64,000 bases of DNA, from positions 1,623,645-1,687,644 of the forward strand of contig VZRR01014165.1 of assembly GCA_013398015.1 (NCBI GenBank), given 5' to 3'. The notes beneath the pieces were generated by a model. The model was given only the letters and a program-made list of their open reading frames with translations. It did not search any database and was not told the origin of the DNA. Source of the stretch: Oreocharis arfaki. Its lineage: Eukaryota > Chordata > Aves > Passeriformes > Paramythiidae. Shown here piece by piece: positions 1 to 14,200 of the stretch. Numbering within the stretch: position 1 is the first letter of the stretch; every line of letters starts with the position of its first letter. A program made the translations under genes and the position numbers.

Positions 1-2916
1 AACTAATGCAGCATAAAACTCAGGAGAGGGATACTGAAGGCAATGAAGGAATAGATATTGGTGAGCTGTAAATGAAGATGTAAAATAAGATTGCATAGGA
101 AAGGGTATGATCTATTACCTTCATGCCTTTTGCTAGGAAGCAAGTCTGAAAGATGCCAGTAATTGTATTTTTGTATGTGTAGTTTGACTTGTTTTATTAT
201 CAGAGGGTGAAATTAATCAGGAAGGGAAAAAAAACGTGAGTCCAGAACAATGACAGCAAAATTGAGTTTTACTCTTCTCTCTGCCAATTTTATCATTGAC
301 TTTGTAATTAAAGCTTGAAGAGTTTCCTGCTTTTTTTCTCTAGATTTCCTTAGAAGGAGGTAAAAAAAGAGGTGGGCTTAAAATGCAAAGTTCGTTCTCT
401 CCTGCAACATACAGTAGAACTGCATATTCAGGCCAAAAGATTTTGTTTGAGTCGTCTCAGTCTTCAACCTTCAGCAAATCCTAGGCACAGTAGAGAAAAA
501 ATCTGCACCTACACCTTGAAATCTAAGTCTGTGACTTTTGTGCAGCATCTTCCTCTCCTGGCAGTGAGGAAAGTTATTTTAGGAATAATGCAGCCTGCGC
601 TCTCTTTGGGTCTATCTCAGCTTGGAACATGGTCAGCAGCTTGAAAAGGGGCCACTCTGCTGGTTGTTTTCCTCTGGAACACAGTAGCCCAGGGAAATAA
701 TACCAAAGATGGGTTGTAGCATAACTCCCTACATGAACAATTTTCTTTTTTGTCTTGGGCACCTGGCCTGCTTAACCTGTTTGTTGGAGTACTTGGCCAA
801 GTGCTTAACATATGACTGAGAGAGTCCGTCTAAGGTTTCCGGATGAAGACACTTCAGTCTGTAACTTCATGATTATGAAAGCACCACTGCCTTTTCCTAG
901 CAATCCTGATCTCACCTTTTTCTAGAGCTTCTAATTCTTCTGCAATATAGATTAACAGATTTTGCCAGCTAAATTTTATATTTATTCATTTTTTTGCAGA
1001 AAGTATCAACATAAGTAAAGGAACAAAGATACTTTGAGAGACTGTCTTAAAAATTTTTGCATCTTATTTTATACAGGACAAAAATAGAATTATGTGTATT
1101 AAATGTACAACACCTATTCGTGTCACAACACTTAAATTAATTTCTGTCAATTCTTGAACCACTATTTTGGATAATAGGAAGTCATCTGGTTTTAGGGTTC
1201 TTTTGATTATTTATATTTTCTTCTTTTTCTCTGACTTGTACCAGAGAATGCAATTTTTCTCCCCACTCCTCACCCTCCCTGCCATCCATAGCAGCATTCC
1301 TTTCATTCTGTTTCTCTAAAAGCAATTTGTGAGTGATGTCTTTTATAATTTCCAGGATTCTTATGAAAGAAAGTCCTTGCTGGTTCATTCTTCCTGTGTG
1401 AACTTACTGGTTCATGTGATTTGGTCTCTTAATTTTTCCTTGACAAAGTCAAAAATATGCCAGTACATGTGTATACGAAAGACCTCTGGAGGCTGCAGGT
1501 ATCAGGGCTGCATAATTGTGCATTAGACATGTATTTCTCACACATAGTGAATATCTCCGGGCAGAGAAAAACCTCACTAAAATAATTAAACTGAGAAATA
1601 TAATATTTAATAATGTTGCTTTTTTTAACACATTCTATGAAGTTTAGATTTATTTTTAATTTTAGAGAATGGGCTATTTGACAAAGTAAAATATCATCCA
1701 CTATTTCTTACTTGGTACTGCTTTCAGAATTGGATTACCTGTAAGTTGGGTTTTCTTTTACCCTTAAATTGGAGATGTTCATTGTTGGCATTAAAATTTG
1801 AACTTGTCTTTCCAAGAAATCAAAGAAATGCATTCAAGTGTAGCAATAAGAGTACACCAGAATATAGGTGATAATTACTATAAATCAGAAAAAAAGAATA
1901 GAGGAAGAAAAGGTCACGTAGACAGGCCCAGAAACAACACTTTATTTTCTGGACTCATTTTAAATAGGTTATGTTCAATCTAGATGCAATAAGAGTTCCT
2001 GTCACGTTCTAAAACAGAAGTGGTTCTGCCCCCCCCCAAAATAAATCAGTTTTTTAGGATGGAGATTCAGAATAATGGAAGAAGGTTGTGATGCCTGGTA
2101 AGCATTGTATTTCTGTAGTGTATAAGTCAGTGGTACCATTCAGTCAACAGAATTAAGGGAAAAAACCCAACACTACCATTCTGCACATTAAGCATTTTGG
2201 CTTAGGTCAGTACCAGCTGTCCTTGGAGAAGATGAAGCTTCTGCAGAAAGTGATGTTATGAGATGTAGTGCTGTTTCAATGTCTTTGAAAAAAAAAGGGG
2301 AAAATAGTGCTCCTTCTTTCTCCTTTCCTTTCAGAAAAAAAAAAAAAAAACACTGCAACGAACTTTAGCTTCCCTTCACCTTCATGTTTTAACATAAGAA
2401 AAACTGTAATTTCCTTAATAATAGTACTACTTCCAGAGTCCATTATAGATATTATAAAAGGTAATCACTCTGTAGTACTGGGACCTTACACTTATTTCTA
2501 AAGACCTGGACAATAACTCTCAGGACCATTATACATTTTGATGTCTCTTCTGGCAGCGGAGGGAAAGCTTCATTTTATCTCACAGGTCTGATGCTCATTT
2601 CTGGTGTTAGTTTGTTAGTTTTGTCTCATAAACCTCACAGTTATCTGACTGTCCAAATGTCTTTGAGTGCATCATGAGTGGTTTCAAATATGAGAAAACA
2701 GGATTGCATTACTGTTCTTGTATTGCCATGACTACCTGCAAGGACCGGCACTTCACAGACATCTAGTCCCATCATACTCAGCAAATCAGTTCAGAAACTC
2801 ATGTCTGAAACTGATGGCAAGTATCTGATTCAGAGTAGGTTTTCTTCTAAGTTGTAACTATCATTGTAAATCTAATCATATGATGCTGTGCTGTGCTGGT
2901 ATGCTAGATGCTACTT
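1..2916. other. Unique AT-rich sequence, no gene recognised
   Basis: No recognisable coding region. The open frames here (90 codons at most) have low-complexity or arbitrary composition and no family motifs. There is a short C-run followed by an A-run near 2029-2043 and an A-run near 2334-2350. I see no repeat family that I can name. Confidence 0.5.
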
Positions 2917-3236
2917 AAGTCCAGGTAGACAACAACCACAGCCTTTCCCTCATCCACTAGGTTGGTCACACTGCCTTAGAAGAAGATCAAGTTAGTCAAA
3001 CAGAACCTACTTTTCATAAATCCTTGCTGGCTGGGCCTGATCCCCTGGTTGTGCTGCATGATGTGCTGCGTGATGGCTCTTAGGTTGATCCGCTCCATGA
3101 TGTTCCCTGGCACTGAGGTCAGGCGTACAGACCTGTAGCTCCCTGGGTCCTCTTCCTAGTCTCCTCTGTAGGTGGGTTTTCTAACTTCCAGTCAGTTGTG
3201 ATCTGGCTGGCTACCCATGACAGCTGATAAATGATC
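2917..3236 (-). mobile_element. CR1 LINE fragment, ORF2 reverse-transcriptase region
   Basis: Read on the minus strand this is a decayed piece of CR1 ORF2 from the start of the reverse-transcriptase domain. The plus-strand text tgctggctgggcctgatc and acagacctgtagctccctgg matches the typical antisense of CR1 around the loop that precedes the RT motifs. Neither the CR1 5' end nor the 3' tail is present, so it is an internal fragment. The reading frame is broken by stops and indels, which suggests an old copy. The subfamily is not assigned. Confidence 0.83.
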
Positions 3237-5172
3237 AGTGTGTCCACCTACTAAGTCTTCTTTTTGCCTTCATTTATATATATACAAATCCAAAATTATT
3301 TATGTCTATGCATAATTATTTTTAACTACTGATACGTAAGTAAAAAATTTGAGAGGAAGAAAAACATCAGAAAATAAATGCAGTAGGAATTTTGTAGTTG
3401 GATAGAGAAGAAAAAATCCGAATTAGTAACTCTTATTCTTTATAAATCTACACTGGAAGACAGACTAGCAGATCTAAGCTATAATAAAATACATTTGGCA
3501 GAGGCCAGATATCCAAGAGGCATGCACACTATTATAGACATGGCACAAACATGCCCAATTTTATTGTTGAAAGTGACGTGTGAAAGGAGTAAGAGAAAGG
3601 CTTAGAGTTATCTACAATAGAAGATTGAAGTGAAAGACACAGATGTGTAGAAAGCCAGGATTCATTTACTCTATTGTGCATAGAGACTCTTTGAAGAACG
3701 AATCCTGCCCTTGAACCGCTGCCATGAAATAAATAGGAATAATAGATGGCACTTATCCTATTAAAAAAATCCACCAAAATTATTTCCTACTGCTGAGTTT
3801 TTTTATGATGAAAAAGACAGCTGTATGTTGAAGTACCTTAGACATAAAGTCAAAGAGCATTATGATAGCTGCATTCCTTGAAATGCCATATTTTATACTA
3901 TTATAAGAGGACTTTTTCCAGCATACAGAGACCTCAGAAGAAAGAATATAATCAGCCATAAGCAGAGAAACACCAGAAGGGAACAGATCAAACTACATAA
4001 AGTAAGCTGGAGTTGCTTATTTGGTTCTAGTTCTCTGACCTGAAAATTCAGCTGTTCTCGTAATAAAATATATAAGTTGAAATAAATATATTGTCTATTT
4101 TTTGCTGAAGAAAATGAACAAATTTATAGAATTGTTATAAGGTAATATTTGAAAAAAACAGTTAATTTCTTTTCCAGTAGGGTTTTTGATAAAGGAGGAG
4201 CTTGATCCAGGATTCAAATCAGGACAGGTGATAATGACCAATTAAGTAACGAAATCATCAATTACTATTATCTATATTACTACTGTATATCACTGGGATC
4301 AAATTTAGAATATTAAATCACTGTCATTTCTTATTCTGCCTTCCTTTAAATTAGAAATGCCTTCTGTATTCAAGTGATTCTGCTGTTGATGATATTAAGG
4401 AAATTATTCATTTTTCTAAGTGTATAGAATTTTAAAGTGGCAAAGAGGATCAGAATTTGTCTGTCACTGAACATCAAATCATCCATCAGCCACATGTTGC
4501 CCAAGGAAATAGGCAAGCTGTTAGCCTATTACTAATTTTAGTTTGTCTTTATTCAGCTTGGCTTGCTCTCTTGGGTCACTAATTAAAGTTTATGTGCTAT
4601 GATTCAAAACAAAAAGTTCTTCTTTCTTCCTGAAAATATTTGCTATAATGAAAAGTGACCTCAATTTTTTATCAAAGTGTTTATCATAGACTGAAAGGTG
4701 CTGCATTTTTGCCTTCACACAAGCAGAGAACAGCACAATATTTTGTAATTTTTGATTGATCTAACTGTTCCCATTGTAATTACTGTTGTAAAATAGTAAT
4801 TCCTGATAAGCCAGTATTTATGTGCTCCCAAAAACTTCGGAAAAATTATCAACTGTGGGGGTGAATTTTTGCTAAGAGAAAAATTGAGAAAAACACAATG
4901 TTGAATCCTATGAAGAATAAATTACAGCTTCACACTGTTTTCAAACTGCTATTCAAAAAGCCATTCTGAGACATAGTGGCAAATTGACTAACATGCAATT
5001 GAAGGTAGACTTGACTTTGAATGCACAGTATTAAAAAAATATTTTCAACTCTTTTCTTGGTTGTGCTATTTTTTGTTCTGGTAACCAACAACATGATTGT
5101 GAAGTTTACATGAATTTTAATGAAAAGCTCTTGCTACCTTTTTTCTCTCCTTCTTTTAAGCCCTGATTACAA
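3237..5172. other. Unique AT-rich sequence, no gene recognised
   Basis: No open frame here shows family motifs; the longest (81 codons, minus strand, 3532-3777) is unrecognised and probably chance. There is a short TA-rich run at about 3277-3290. Confidence 0.5.
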
Positions 5173-5275
5173 ATCATAGGATAATTTAAGTCTGAAGAAA
5201 TCTCAGGATGTCATCTGATCCAACCTCAGTAATACTCGTCACCTTAAACTGTTCAAATAAAATGGAGGATCAGGT
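5173..5275 (-). mobile_element. Decayed CR1 3'-end fragment
   Basis: The plus strand reads aatcataggataatttaag, then ctcaggatgtcatctgatcc and aacctc. This follows the order of the antisense CR1 3' end (aatcatagaat, a ggttggaaggg-like block, cctcagg, catctagtccaacc) with many substitutions. It is short and old, so the call is moderate. The alternative is a coincidental match in AT-rich DNA. Confidence 0.5.
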
Positions 5276-8200
5276 CTAGTATTCTATACACAATGCCATG
5301 TAATAACATTACTAACATAAAACCCACAACTCCTAATATAATAAAAAAACTACACGTAATGATCAAAACCCAAACATTCTCAGTCAGAAACATGATGATA
5401 CATATTTGCTAGCAACTGGCATTTATGTGACTCTTTTCCAGGATACAGATTTGCACAGACTTTTTATATATGAAGCTATAACGTAGTTTAAGTTTTCTAT
5501 CCAAGCTATCTATCTGGAGTAAAACGCTAAAAGTAAACAGATTACCATTAGGTTTATTATTCTGACCTCTTGGACAGCCCAGGTCCTCACTTGCCGAGTT
5601 TAATAAAAAGGGCATTTAGGTACTACTATTCCCTGGGGTGAGTACAGAGGAGAATTTGAAAAAAGTTCGCAGAAGGTTCAAAAACAAGCTTTGCTGGCAA
5701 ACTTCAGAACATCAAGAATTTGGCATAAAGGTGCAGGAACTTTTGCTATATCTTCTTGAGCAGATGTACTTGAATTCTGAGCGAAGCTGAGGATTAATTT
5801 TTTCTGATTCATGAGTACAGCTAGAACTCGTAGATGAAATCATGAATGGAGCATATCCCTAAGGCAGAAAGAACAAATTGTGAGAATAGAATGGCCCAGA
5901 TTAGATTTCAGATAACTGAAGTACTAATTGAAAACAAATCATTTAGGAGATTATCTAAATCTTACAATTCATGCAGACATATTTCAGAATCCAAAAATTC
6001 ATCAGCTTATCTTCTTAAACATACTGAAGATCCTCAATACTGTTGTAAAAGGGTCTAGTAAAATTTCAGGTATTTCTGAAAGACAACAAAAAATCTTTAA
6101 GCCTGAAGTCAATGATTATGCCTCTGTGTGTCATTCGACTTGTACACAAATAAGCAGAACACTGGTTTTCTGAGGGAGAAATTTTTTTTTCAGTAATTAG
6201 CAATCAAGGAGGAAGGGAGATAATGTCTGTTATTAACCTCCACTTGTTACTGCATAGTGTTTCCTCACTTTTGCTTTAGCAAGCATCAGTCACTTACATG
6301 AGCAAAAATAAAACTCTAAGGATACAAGAAAAAAATGTATCTCCAGTATATGCCTCTGAATATTGAAAAGTGAGTATATAAGATGTGAAACCTACTAATT
6401 CTGTTGCCTTATGCATTAATGGAAATGCTTAAGGGAACAGCAAATGGAGTACACAAACTATAGATAAAGTAATATACAAAAAGAAACTAATTGCTGACGA
6501 TAGATGGAAGAATATGGTTGTTCAAGATAAGTCGAAGTTAAAAAGTAGATTATATAACTTGCTTACTAAAAGCTTTACTTGTAAAGCTTAGTAGTTCTGA
6601 AAACAGTCTAGGGAAGTATACTCGTCCTAAAAGATTTTACTTCAGCTATTCTTTGCATGTCTCACTCCTAGGGGTTACACTGCCGCCTTGTTTGTTGTAA
6701 GAGCTGTGTCATTTATCCAATATATTTACTTCTCTGGAAAGGTGGTGTCTCTTTCCAGGCTATGTTTTTGTGTAAATCAGCTGCTCTCAAAAGGGATGGC
6801 TTTTTTGGTTTCCATCCAGGCTTCTACAAACTACTACTTCAAAGGGAATAAGAAGCAAAAGAGACATCTAGGATCAAATTTAATGGCGTAAATCAAAAGA
6901 GAGAAAAGAAAGGAAGAAAGCCTCAAAATTGTCCCAAAGAGTTCTTCAGAACTGCTGCCAAGTCAGCTCTAGGAAAAAATTATTTTCATAAAACAAAGTC
7001 CAAATAATTTACTTAAAATCACAGAACATAACAATAAGAAAAGAGGAACTGATGTAGTTGGTGGGCAAAAATAAAATGTAAACTACATCTAGCCAAAAAA
7101 GAGTTTCTTATTTTGATGTTTTATTATTTTTTCACAAGACTAAGCTTCTCAATAACTTAATTTTCTACATGTTTAAGCAGTAAAGAAACCTAGGATAAAT
7201 GATGCAATTTAGCTGGGCATTGCTTCTTGAAAAAGAGAGTTCTGCACATAATATGTAATCTTGATGCAGTATAAGCAGGAGTGTAATTGGGTTTTGTTTA
7301 TCCAATATGTATGCCAATATGTGGACAGCACAACAGTCTATTGTGTTTGCTGGCAGGTAAATTTCTCATTTAGTGAGAAGATAGCTCTTCTAAAAAGGCA
7401 AACACAGAACTTAATTGATAGTGAATGTTTAATTCATTTTCATAAAAATCAATAGCGTTTCTCAAGGGGATAAAGGTGAATTAATTCATTTATCTAGATC
7501 TTTAAAGCTGATGCATAGTAAACATGAGGCATTTAACAAAGGTTAAAGAGCGCTTGTTGATAGGCCTTCGAAATAGCAACCCTATTTGATTTGTATGATT
7601 TCTTAACACCAGGAGAATTTTTTATATTAAATTATCACTGTATCATTCCACAGTAGAACGGGTGCTTCTTCATGTTGTAGTCCTATTACTAGCAAATTCA
7701 TAACACATGCAGCACAACCAAGACACAAAAAACCCACTTTTTTTTAGATAAACATAAGTGAATTCCATTGTTTTGATACGACAAACATTTTAAAATGCAT
7801 ATATATAGGATGCTAAATGCCAGTAAAAATCTTAGCAACTTAAAGATAAAAACCCACTTTTATAAGCTTGCTAGAATTCCTATGCCTTGAGCCTTTTAGA
7901 GTCTCAGTAATAATAAAAGAATGAAGCATAGGAAAAAGGGTAGATGTCTGACAATTGCAGGGCTTTCATAGTAGTCCATTATTATTGTTTCGATTTGCTA
8001 TCCCCTCTGATAATTCCATCACATGGGGTTTTGTGTAGGTAGCTTTGGTTTCTTTTTTTCCACAATCTTTACTGTCTGCTACAAGTCTCAAGTATTAAAG
8101 AGTCAAAAATCAGCCAAACAAATAAAGAAACAAACATTGGAAAGAAATAGGCTTCTTTTTGTGGATTTAAATGTTGTTTTAAAACATGTAATAAATTTAA

Positions 8201-11200
8201 ATGTATTAAGAGCTATATTTTAAAAATTTGTCTGCACACGAATAAATCTCCTCTCCAGGACATTTCTGGAGTTTTCTGTTGATAAAATTGGTACTGAAGA
8301 ATTGCAAAATTGTCAACAGGAGAGGAGACGACCTTGTTGAGAGTGAAGAGTTGAAGATACAATAATAAAAGATAAAATTTATATTCATATTAATAATAAA
8401 ATGAATACCTGAGTCACTGACATTTCTTTAATTGTAAAACATTGTTTGATCTGCCTCCCTTTGAGATAAGAATTTAACAATGTATTAACAATGGTCATGC
8501 AAATGCTAGTTAACAGCACTAGGTGCACATTGCATTTGTAAATTCAGTCTACTTCCTCCAAAACTAGCAAAAGATAAACGGAACTGTTGATTCAGATAGA
8601 TTCAGCTGCACACATAAAAGACACACTTCCAAATTCAACTGCCCCATATATAAGGAATTAGCCAGTCAGTCGCATTCGGATTTATTTGCTGATGGACTTT
8701 TGCAACTACAAAGAAGTTGCTTTAGAAGCTATTCACTATAACAAGGCTTGTGTCTTGTTTTTATCAGGAGTTCCCAGAAATCTTAGAGTATGAGAAGACT
8801 AAATTTCATCAGCTGAAAATCCACTGAAAAGTGGCATAGCTACCAGACCTTAATGAAACTCAGTTATCAAGAACAAAACTCAATCCTGTCTTTCTGTCCA
8901 ACACTGAGAACTAGAGAAAGCTTGGAGTACTTTACATTCAGCTTGGTACCTAGGGTATGATGCCATTTAGTCAGGTTTATGATGATTGATCCAAACATAA
9001 TGGCTAGTCAATAAGATAACCAGGAATAGATTGCAAGTTGTATATGAAGATCTAGTCAAGGTCTGACTTTTAGCATGCAGCTACTGTAATAACATGAGGT
9101 AAGCAAAAGTCTCAATCAATAGCGTATTAGCTATGCACTACGTCTAATTACAAGTAAAGGAAGCTATAGGCAAATCCAGCTATATAGTAAATGTGGTAGA
9201 GTTTATTCATCGATGCTCACATACCAGCTACCTCAAAGAGGGTAAAAAATTGCATCTGGATGTTGTTAGAGAGTAGTTAATTATCTGACACGTTATCTTA
9301 TCTCTTGCTGTTAACTACACAGACAGCTTCAAGATATCTTGTTTATATGGCCATACTTTTATTCACAAAATGTAGCCTTGGCTGGTGTTTTCTTCATCAC
9401 TGCAGTAAAATGGTCTGCATGTGGTTTTACTTAGAATTTTTTTTCCCCCTAAGGAATGCTATTGTTCCAGCTGTTCCAGGGGAAGAAAAAGAAGTGAAAA
9501 CTTTTAATTAGCTTCCACCCCAAATAATAAACAAAAAAATATGACGTAGTTAACAGATACAGCCATAGATTACAAAAAAACGCCTTCCTTATTTTGTTTT
9601 AATTTTTAAGCAAATGGGAAATCAACTCACCTTCTTTTGGGGTGAGTGTTGATTCATTCTGCTGAGTCTATCTAATGAAGCTGGTGTTTGGGTGAAACAT
9701 CCTTTCTAAGAGGTTTCTGCTGGAAACTCATTATCAGCCATCATATAAAAAATAATTTCAGTATGTATAAATAAATATGTTAGAATCAGGTGCAGTATAA
9801 GAGCAAAACTGTTACATCACTTAAAAAGCTGCACTTACATACACAAGAAATCGGGTGTAGGTTCATGACATACACAGATCTACACTGCATCACTCAGTCC
9901 CATGCAGAGATATTCAAGCTAGCCCAGCACAAGACAGATCTGGAACCAGAAGCAGCACTGTTGTGCCAACATGATGCTGTGCCAGAGCCAAATAATCCTG
10001 TTAGGAAGCTGTGCTGATGCCAAGACCCAAGTGTATATCTCTATCTGATACTGCAGAGTTCATTATATACGTACTAAGTTGTTTGGACATCCATTACGTG
10101 GAACTGCATTTATGGTGCGGGAGTACACAGATATCCTTATTTACTATGCAAAGCACAATGGACCTTGATATGCAGCATTTAGTGTTTATTCCCCTACTGT
10201 TACAAAAACTACTTGCATTTTCAAAAACTCATTATATGGCAGCAGGATTTCACAGTGTCTAAGATTAAGATTGTTCCAACTCTACTTCAAAGAAAGGCGG
10301 ACACTATTCCAGGATAGAGGGAAAGTGCATCACAGGTTCATGTAAACATTTGGCACTGTACAACACCTAGCACTGCAACATAAACACATGAGGAAAAAAC
10401 CAAACCAGCTAACCTTGGAACTTCGGGCAGTCTATCCATGACAACACAGATGCCAGAGTAAGTGTGCTATGAAATACTGGATAAGTATCCAGAGGATAAT
10501 GTCTGATGCAACTTTGAAGGTGCCAAAGTTACATTTGTTCAAGGAAATTAAGAAGGTAAGGCATCTATTCTTGTATACTGCTACTAGTTTCTAAGCTGAC
10601 TGCTTTCAAGAGACCTCATATTTGCCTACACAACCTGTAATTGCACATTTAAACACCAATGTGTTTGTACAGAGTTGCGAACCATGTGCATGCCCTAATT
10701 ACAAAATTAGACCTGTCCTTCTAAATAAAGAAACATTTGTTTCTCTACATCTGAGAGCAACAAAAAAACCCCCCACTTAATTGAGATCTTGCCAGCTCTG
10801 AATACATCTTCTACTTTGAATGCTCTCTATTCCATAGGATGTTGATTCTGTGCATTGTTGATCCTTCAAGTTGCTAAGCTCTGACTGTGCTACGGTTCTC
10901 TCTACATATGTATATTAGAATATATCCTACATGTAGACTTTAAAAAGATCATGTTGGATAGGAAAGCAAGTACCATTAAGCTAAAATAATGTCAAATACA
11001 GTGTAGAGTATGCAGACTTCAGGTTAGAATTTGGCCCATTGCTTTCTCATATAGAAAATACACCAGAAACATCCACGTTTAATGGAAGGAAGTAAGATAT
11101 AGCAAGGTTTTTCTTTGGACTTCATCCACACCCTAGAAGGAATACAGTTCCGTCCCTGTACCACTGCAATAGTAACTATAGAGAGGTTACATCAGTTAAA

Positions 11201-14200
11201 GAAAACTAAGGCGTTAGCAAGGTATATGCTGAGTGTCGAAAAAGATCCAACTCACTTGCCTGGTGGAGCCATCTAGTTTTGTTTAATATTTTTCCAGCTA
11301 TTTAATTAGTCTGCAGTATGTAGAAGTTAAAATAGCAAATTTTGCCCAATTCTGTAGACTGGCTAAATATCATTACTTGCTCAAATTGCTATGGGATAGA
11401 ACACTTCATGTATGCACCAAGTTTTATGACCTTGCACCTGAGTACCTTGTTAAGCAACTTTGCCTACTCACAGTATGAAACGTGATCTCTTTTTACAGTT
11501 GTAAGAGTAGTGGTCTTTTAAATTAGGTACATTACAAAGATTGATGCTTGATTGAGTCGCCTTAAAAAGTGATTAAATTCTGATTGAAGACAGTGTTTAG
11601 ATTAAAAATCTTGGTAAAGCATTTATTATAAAATTTTGATTTGTTTGTTCTCTATCATTTCTTGTCTCTTCTCAGAAAGTAACAAGAAAAGTAGATTTCA
11701 CTGCACTTTAGTCTTTTCTTAATAAAATATTTTCTCTTGTCAGACTTTTACTTCACTTTTATGATTTCTCTAAGGTAAGGAATAGAAATAAAAGAGCTGG
11801 TACATCATCAAACGTGGCTGATTCAAGAAAAAAGTATTTTTTCCGTGTAGTATGAGAAATACACAGACTAGGGAAACAGAAAATAAGTTCGGAAAACTTT
11901 TTTTATGCAATGACCCTTCATTTCCAGGTGTCTGTTCTATCTCAGTTTGCGTCCCTGTAGTTTTTATATCAGTATTGATCTTGGAGCTTTGTAGAAACCC
12001 ATGCTGATAACTCTGCAATTATTGTCTTTTCTCTTTAATTTCTTCAAGCAAGGGGAATTTTAACATTTTCAAACAGTATGTGAGTAGCGCCATCACAACA
12101 AGTAGATATTTAGAACATGCTGACATTTCTGGAGAAGCACCTTGGGTCTCAATCCTAATGTCTCCAACTAAGCAGTGATGTAGCAGCAATTACACAGGTC
12201 AGTGCCTATCTTACTTATCTTAGTAGAGAAAATGTGGCAGTCTAGGGCAAAGGAAAGAAGCCAGCTATAAAAAGAGAAAGAAAGCCAGTTATAAAAGCAT
12301 ATATAAATCAAATATACTTCAGTACAAAGAGATATATCAAGCAGTACCTTATTTGTTTGCAGCATACACTGTATTCCTAAGCACGTATCTTTCTGGGTTT
12401 ATTTGTAGTCAATAACCACTCAATAGTCAATAATCTGAGGTGAGGGAAGGGTAGGCATTACAGACTACCTTGCCCAAAAATGTTATTTTCTTGGTCGGGA
12501 AGTGGACAGAGTGGGAAATGGGGGTGGGAATACGAGGCAGGGGGAATTGAGTTTTTAGTTAGAGCTTAATAGGAAATAGCTTCCCTATTTCAAAGTATTA
12601 TGGAGATGTGAATATTTAGGCTTCCCATTAAAACTGTAAGAACCTTGACAATCATAAGTGGCAATTCACTCTTTAGAAATGACTGAATTAGTCAAGCTAA
12701 TGTTTTGAAAATATTTTAATGAAGCTAATATTTTGAAAATATTTTATTTTTTCCTCTTTTTTTTAAAAAAAATTAATTATAATCAATAAGTTAAACGATG
12801 GTTTTACTACGATAAACAATTTTCTTTTCCCCTTGGCAAGATGTTAAAATGCGCAGCTTCAATAATTTTAAAACTTTCTTTAAAAAAGTTTTTGAAATGT
12901 AAACTTAATTTAAACAGTCTTTTCTTCAGAAATCGTTACAATTTCAATAAGTAAATATACATAGGAAGAGGGATGATGGGACATTTTTTTCAAAAACACG
13001 ATGGATTTTGTAATCTGGTTTCTAAAAGCACTGCCAGTCTCCATCTGCAGTATGTGAAGGGGCATTTTCAGAGGCAGGTGAAAAATGACAATCTGAGTAA
13101 GGCATGGATCTGTGACTCAGAAAACGAGTAAACACAGAAGTTTAGCTACAAGCTTCCACTGTGCCATTTGGTGATTTAGTTACTCTCTATTTCAGTCAGC
13201 TCTTCTCTTTGAAGCAGGTGTACCTTGCAGAGGTATTGTAAGGGTAAAGGTATTAACATCAAGCTGCTGTGGTGATGAAGGTTCTGTAAGTGTCCACATA
13301 AAAATAGTGAATGTACTTATACTGCAGTTCATTCAACAATTAATGAAAAGGTGTATTTCCTTGAATATGACCATGGTGGAACTATTCAATGCAGTGGCTC
13401 ATTATTATAATATATGATTTATTAAAGTAACCCTTTTACCTTTAAAATGAGGTAGTCTCTGAAAATTTGTCCTTTTGTGTCCTTAGCTCTCCTGTTAAGG
13501 ACTATTCGGACTATATATCCCGATACTTGCGTTTCTTAAAAATTTAGAAAAAATATAGAGGTCCTGTAAAATCTTTGGAAGTACTGCAATTAAATGCACA
13601 GTCAATCTCACCGTGTGATTCAGATGGATATACAGATCAGCACTATTCCACCTCCCTTAGAATTCAAGGTTCTAGAAAGATTACTTTTATATCTACCTTT
13701 CTGTATAGATAAAAAATATGTACGTAAGATGTATAAATACAAGTTAAATATATAATTAGACACATAAAACATTACATAGGTGATTTGAAAATAAAAAATA
13801 CATTCTAAGTATATTACTCCAAATATTCTCAATTCTAAACCATTTTGCATTTAACTGACTGAAGGTAGGAGCACTATTGACCAGGTCTTGTCTCATCACA
13901 GAATAGGTGATTTTGTTTTGAAAACTCTTTTGCTACTTCCAGATTGGATAATAAGATACAAAACCAAAAGTAGCTATCAATTAGATACAAAAACAAAAGA
14001 AGGCATCTAATATAAGGACAAAAAAAACCCCGTAGATTTTTGCACCAACATTCGAAAATTAATAGCCTTACTCCAATGAGGTTTAAGAAGGTGGTTTAGT
14101 ATCACTTCTGAAGTTTCCTTTTTAAGTAAACTAGATATCTGAAATACGCCATTGAAATCTAGGTCGTAGATTTTGCAAAGAAATATGACATAAAATACAC

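Noticed and set aside
8640..8660. ccatatataagg as an SRF CArG box or TATA promoter
   Set aside because: The A/T core is eight bases, not six, and no downstream gene is visible.
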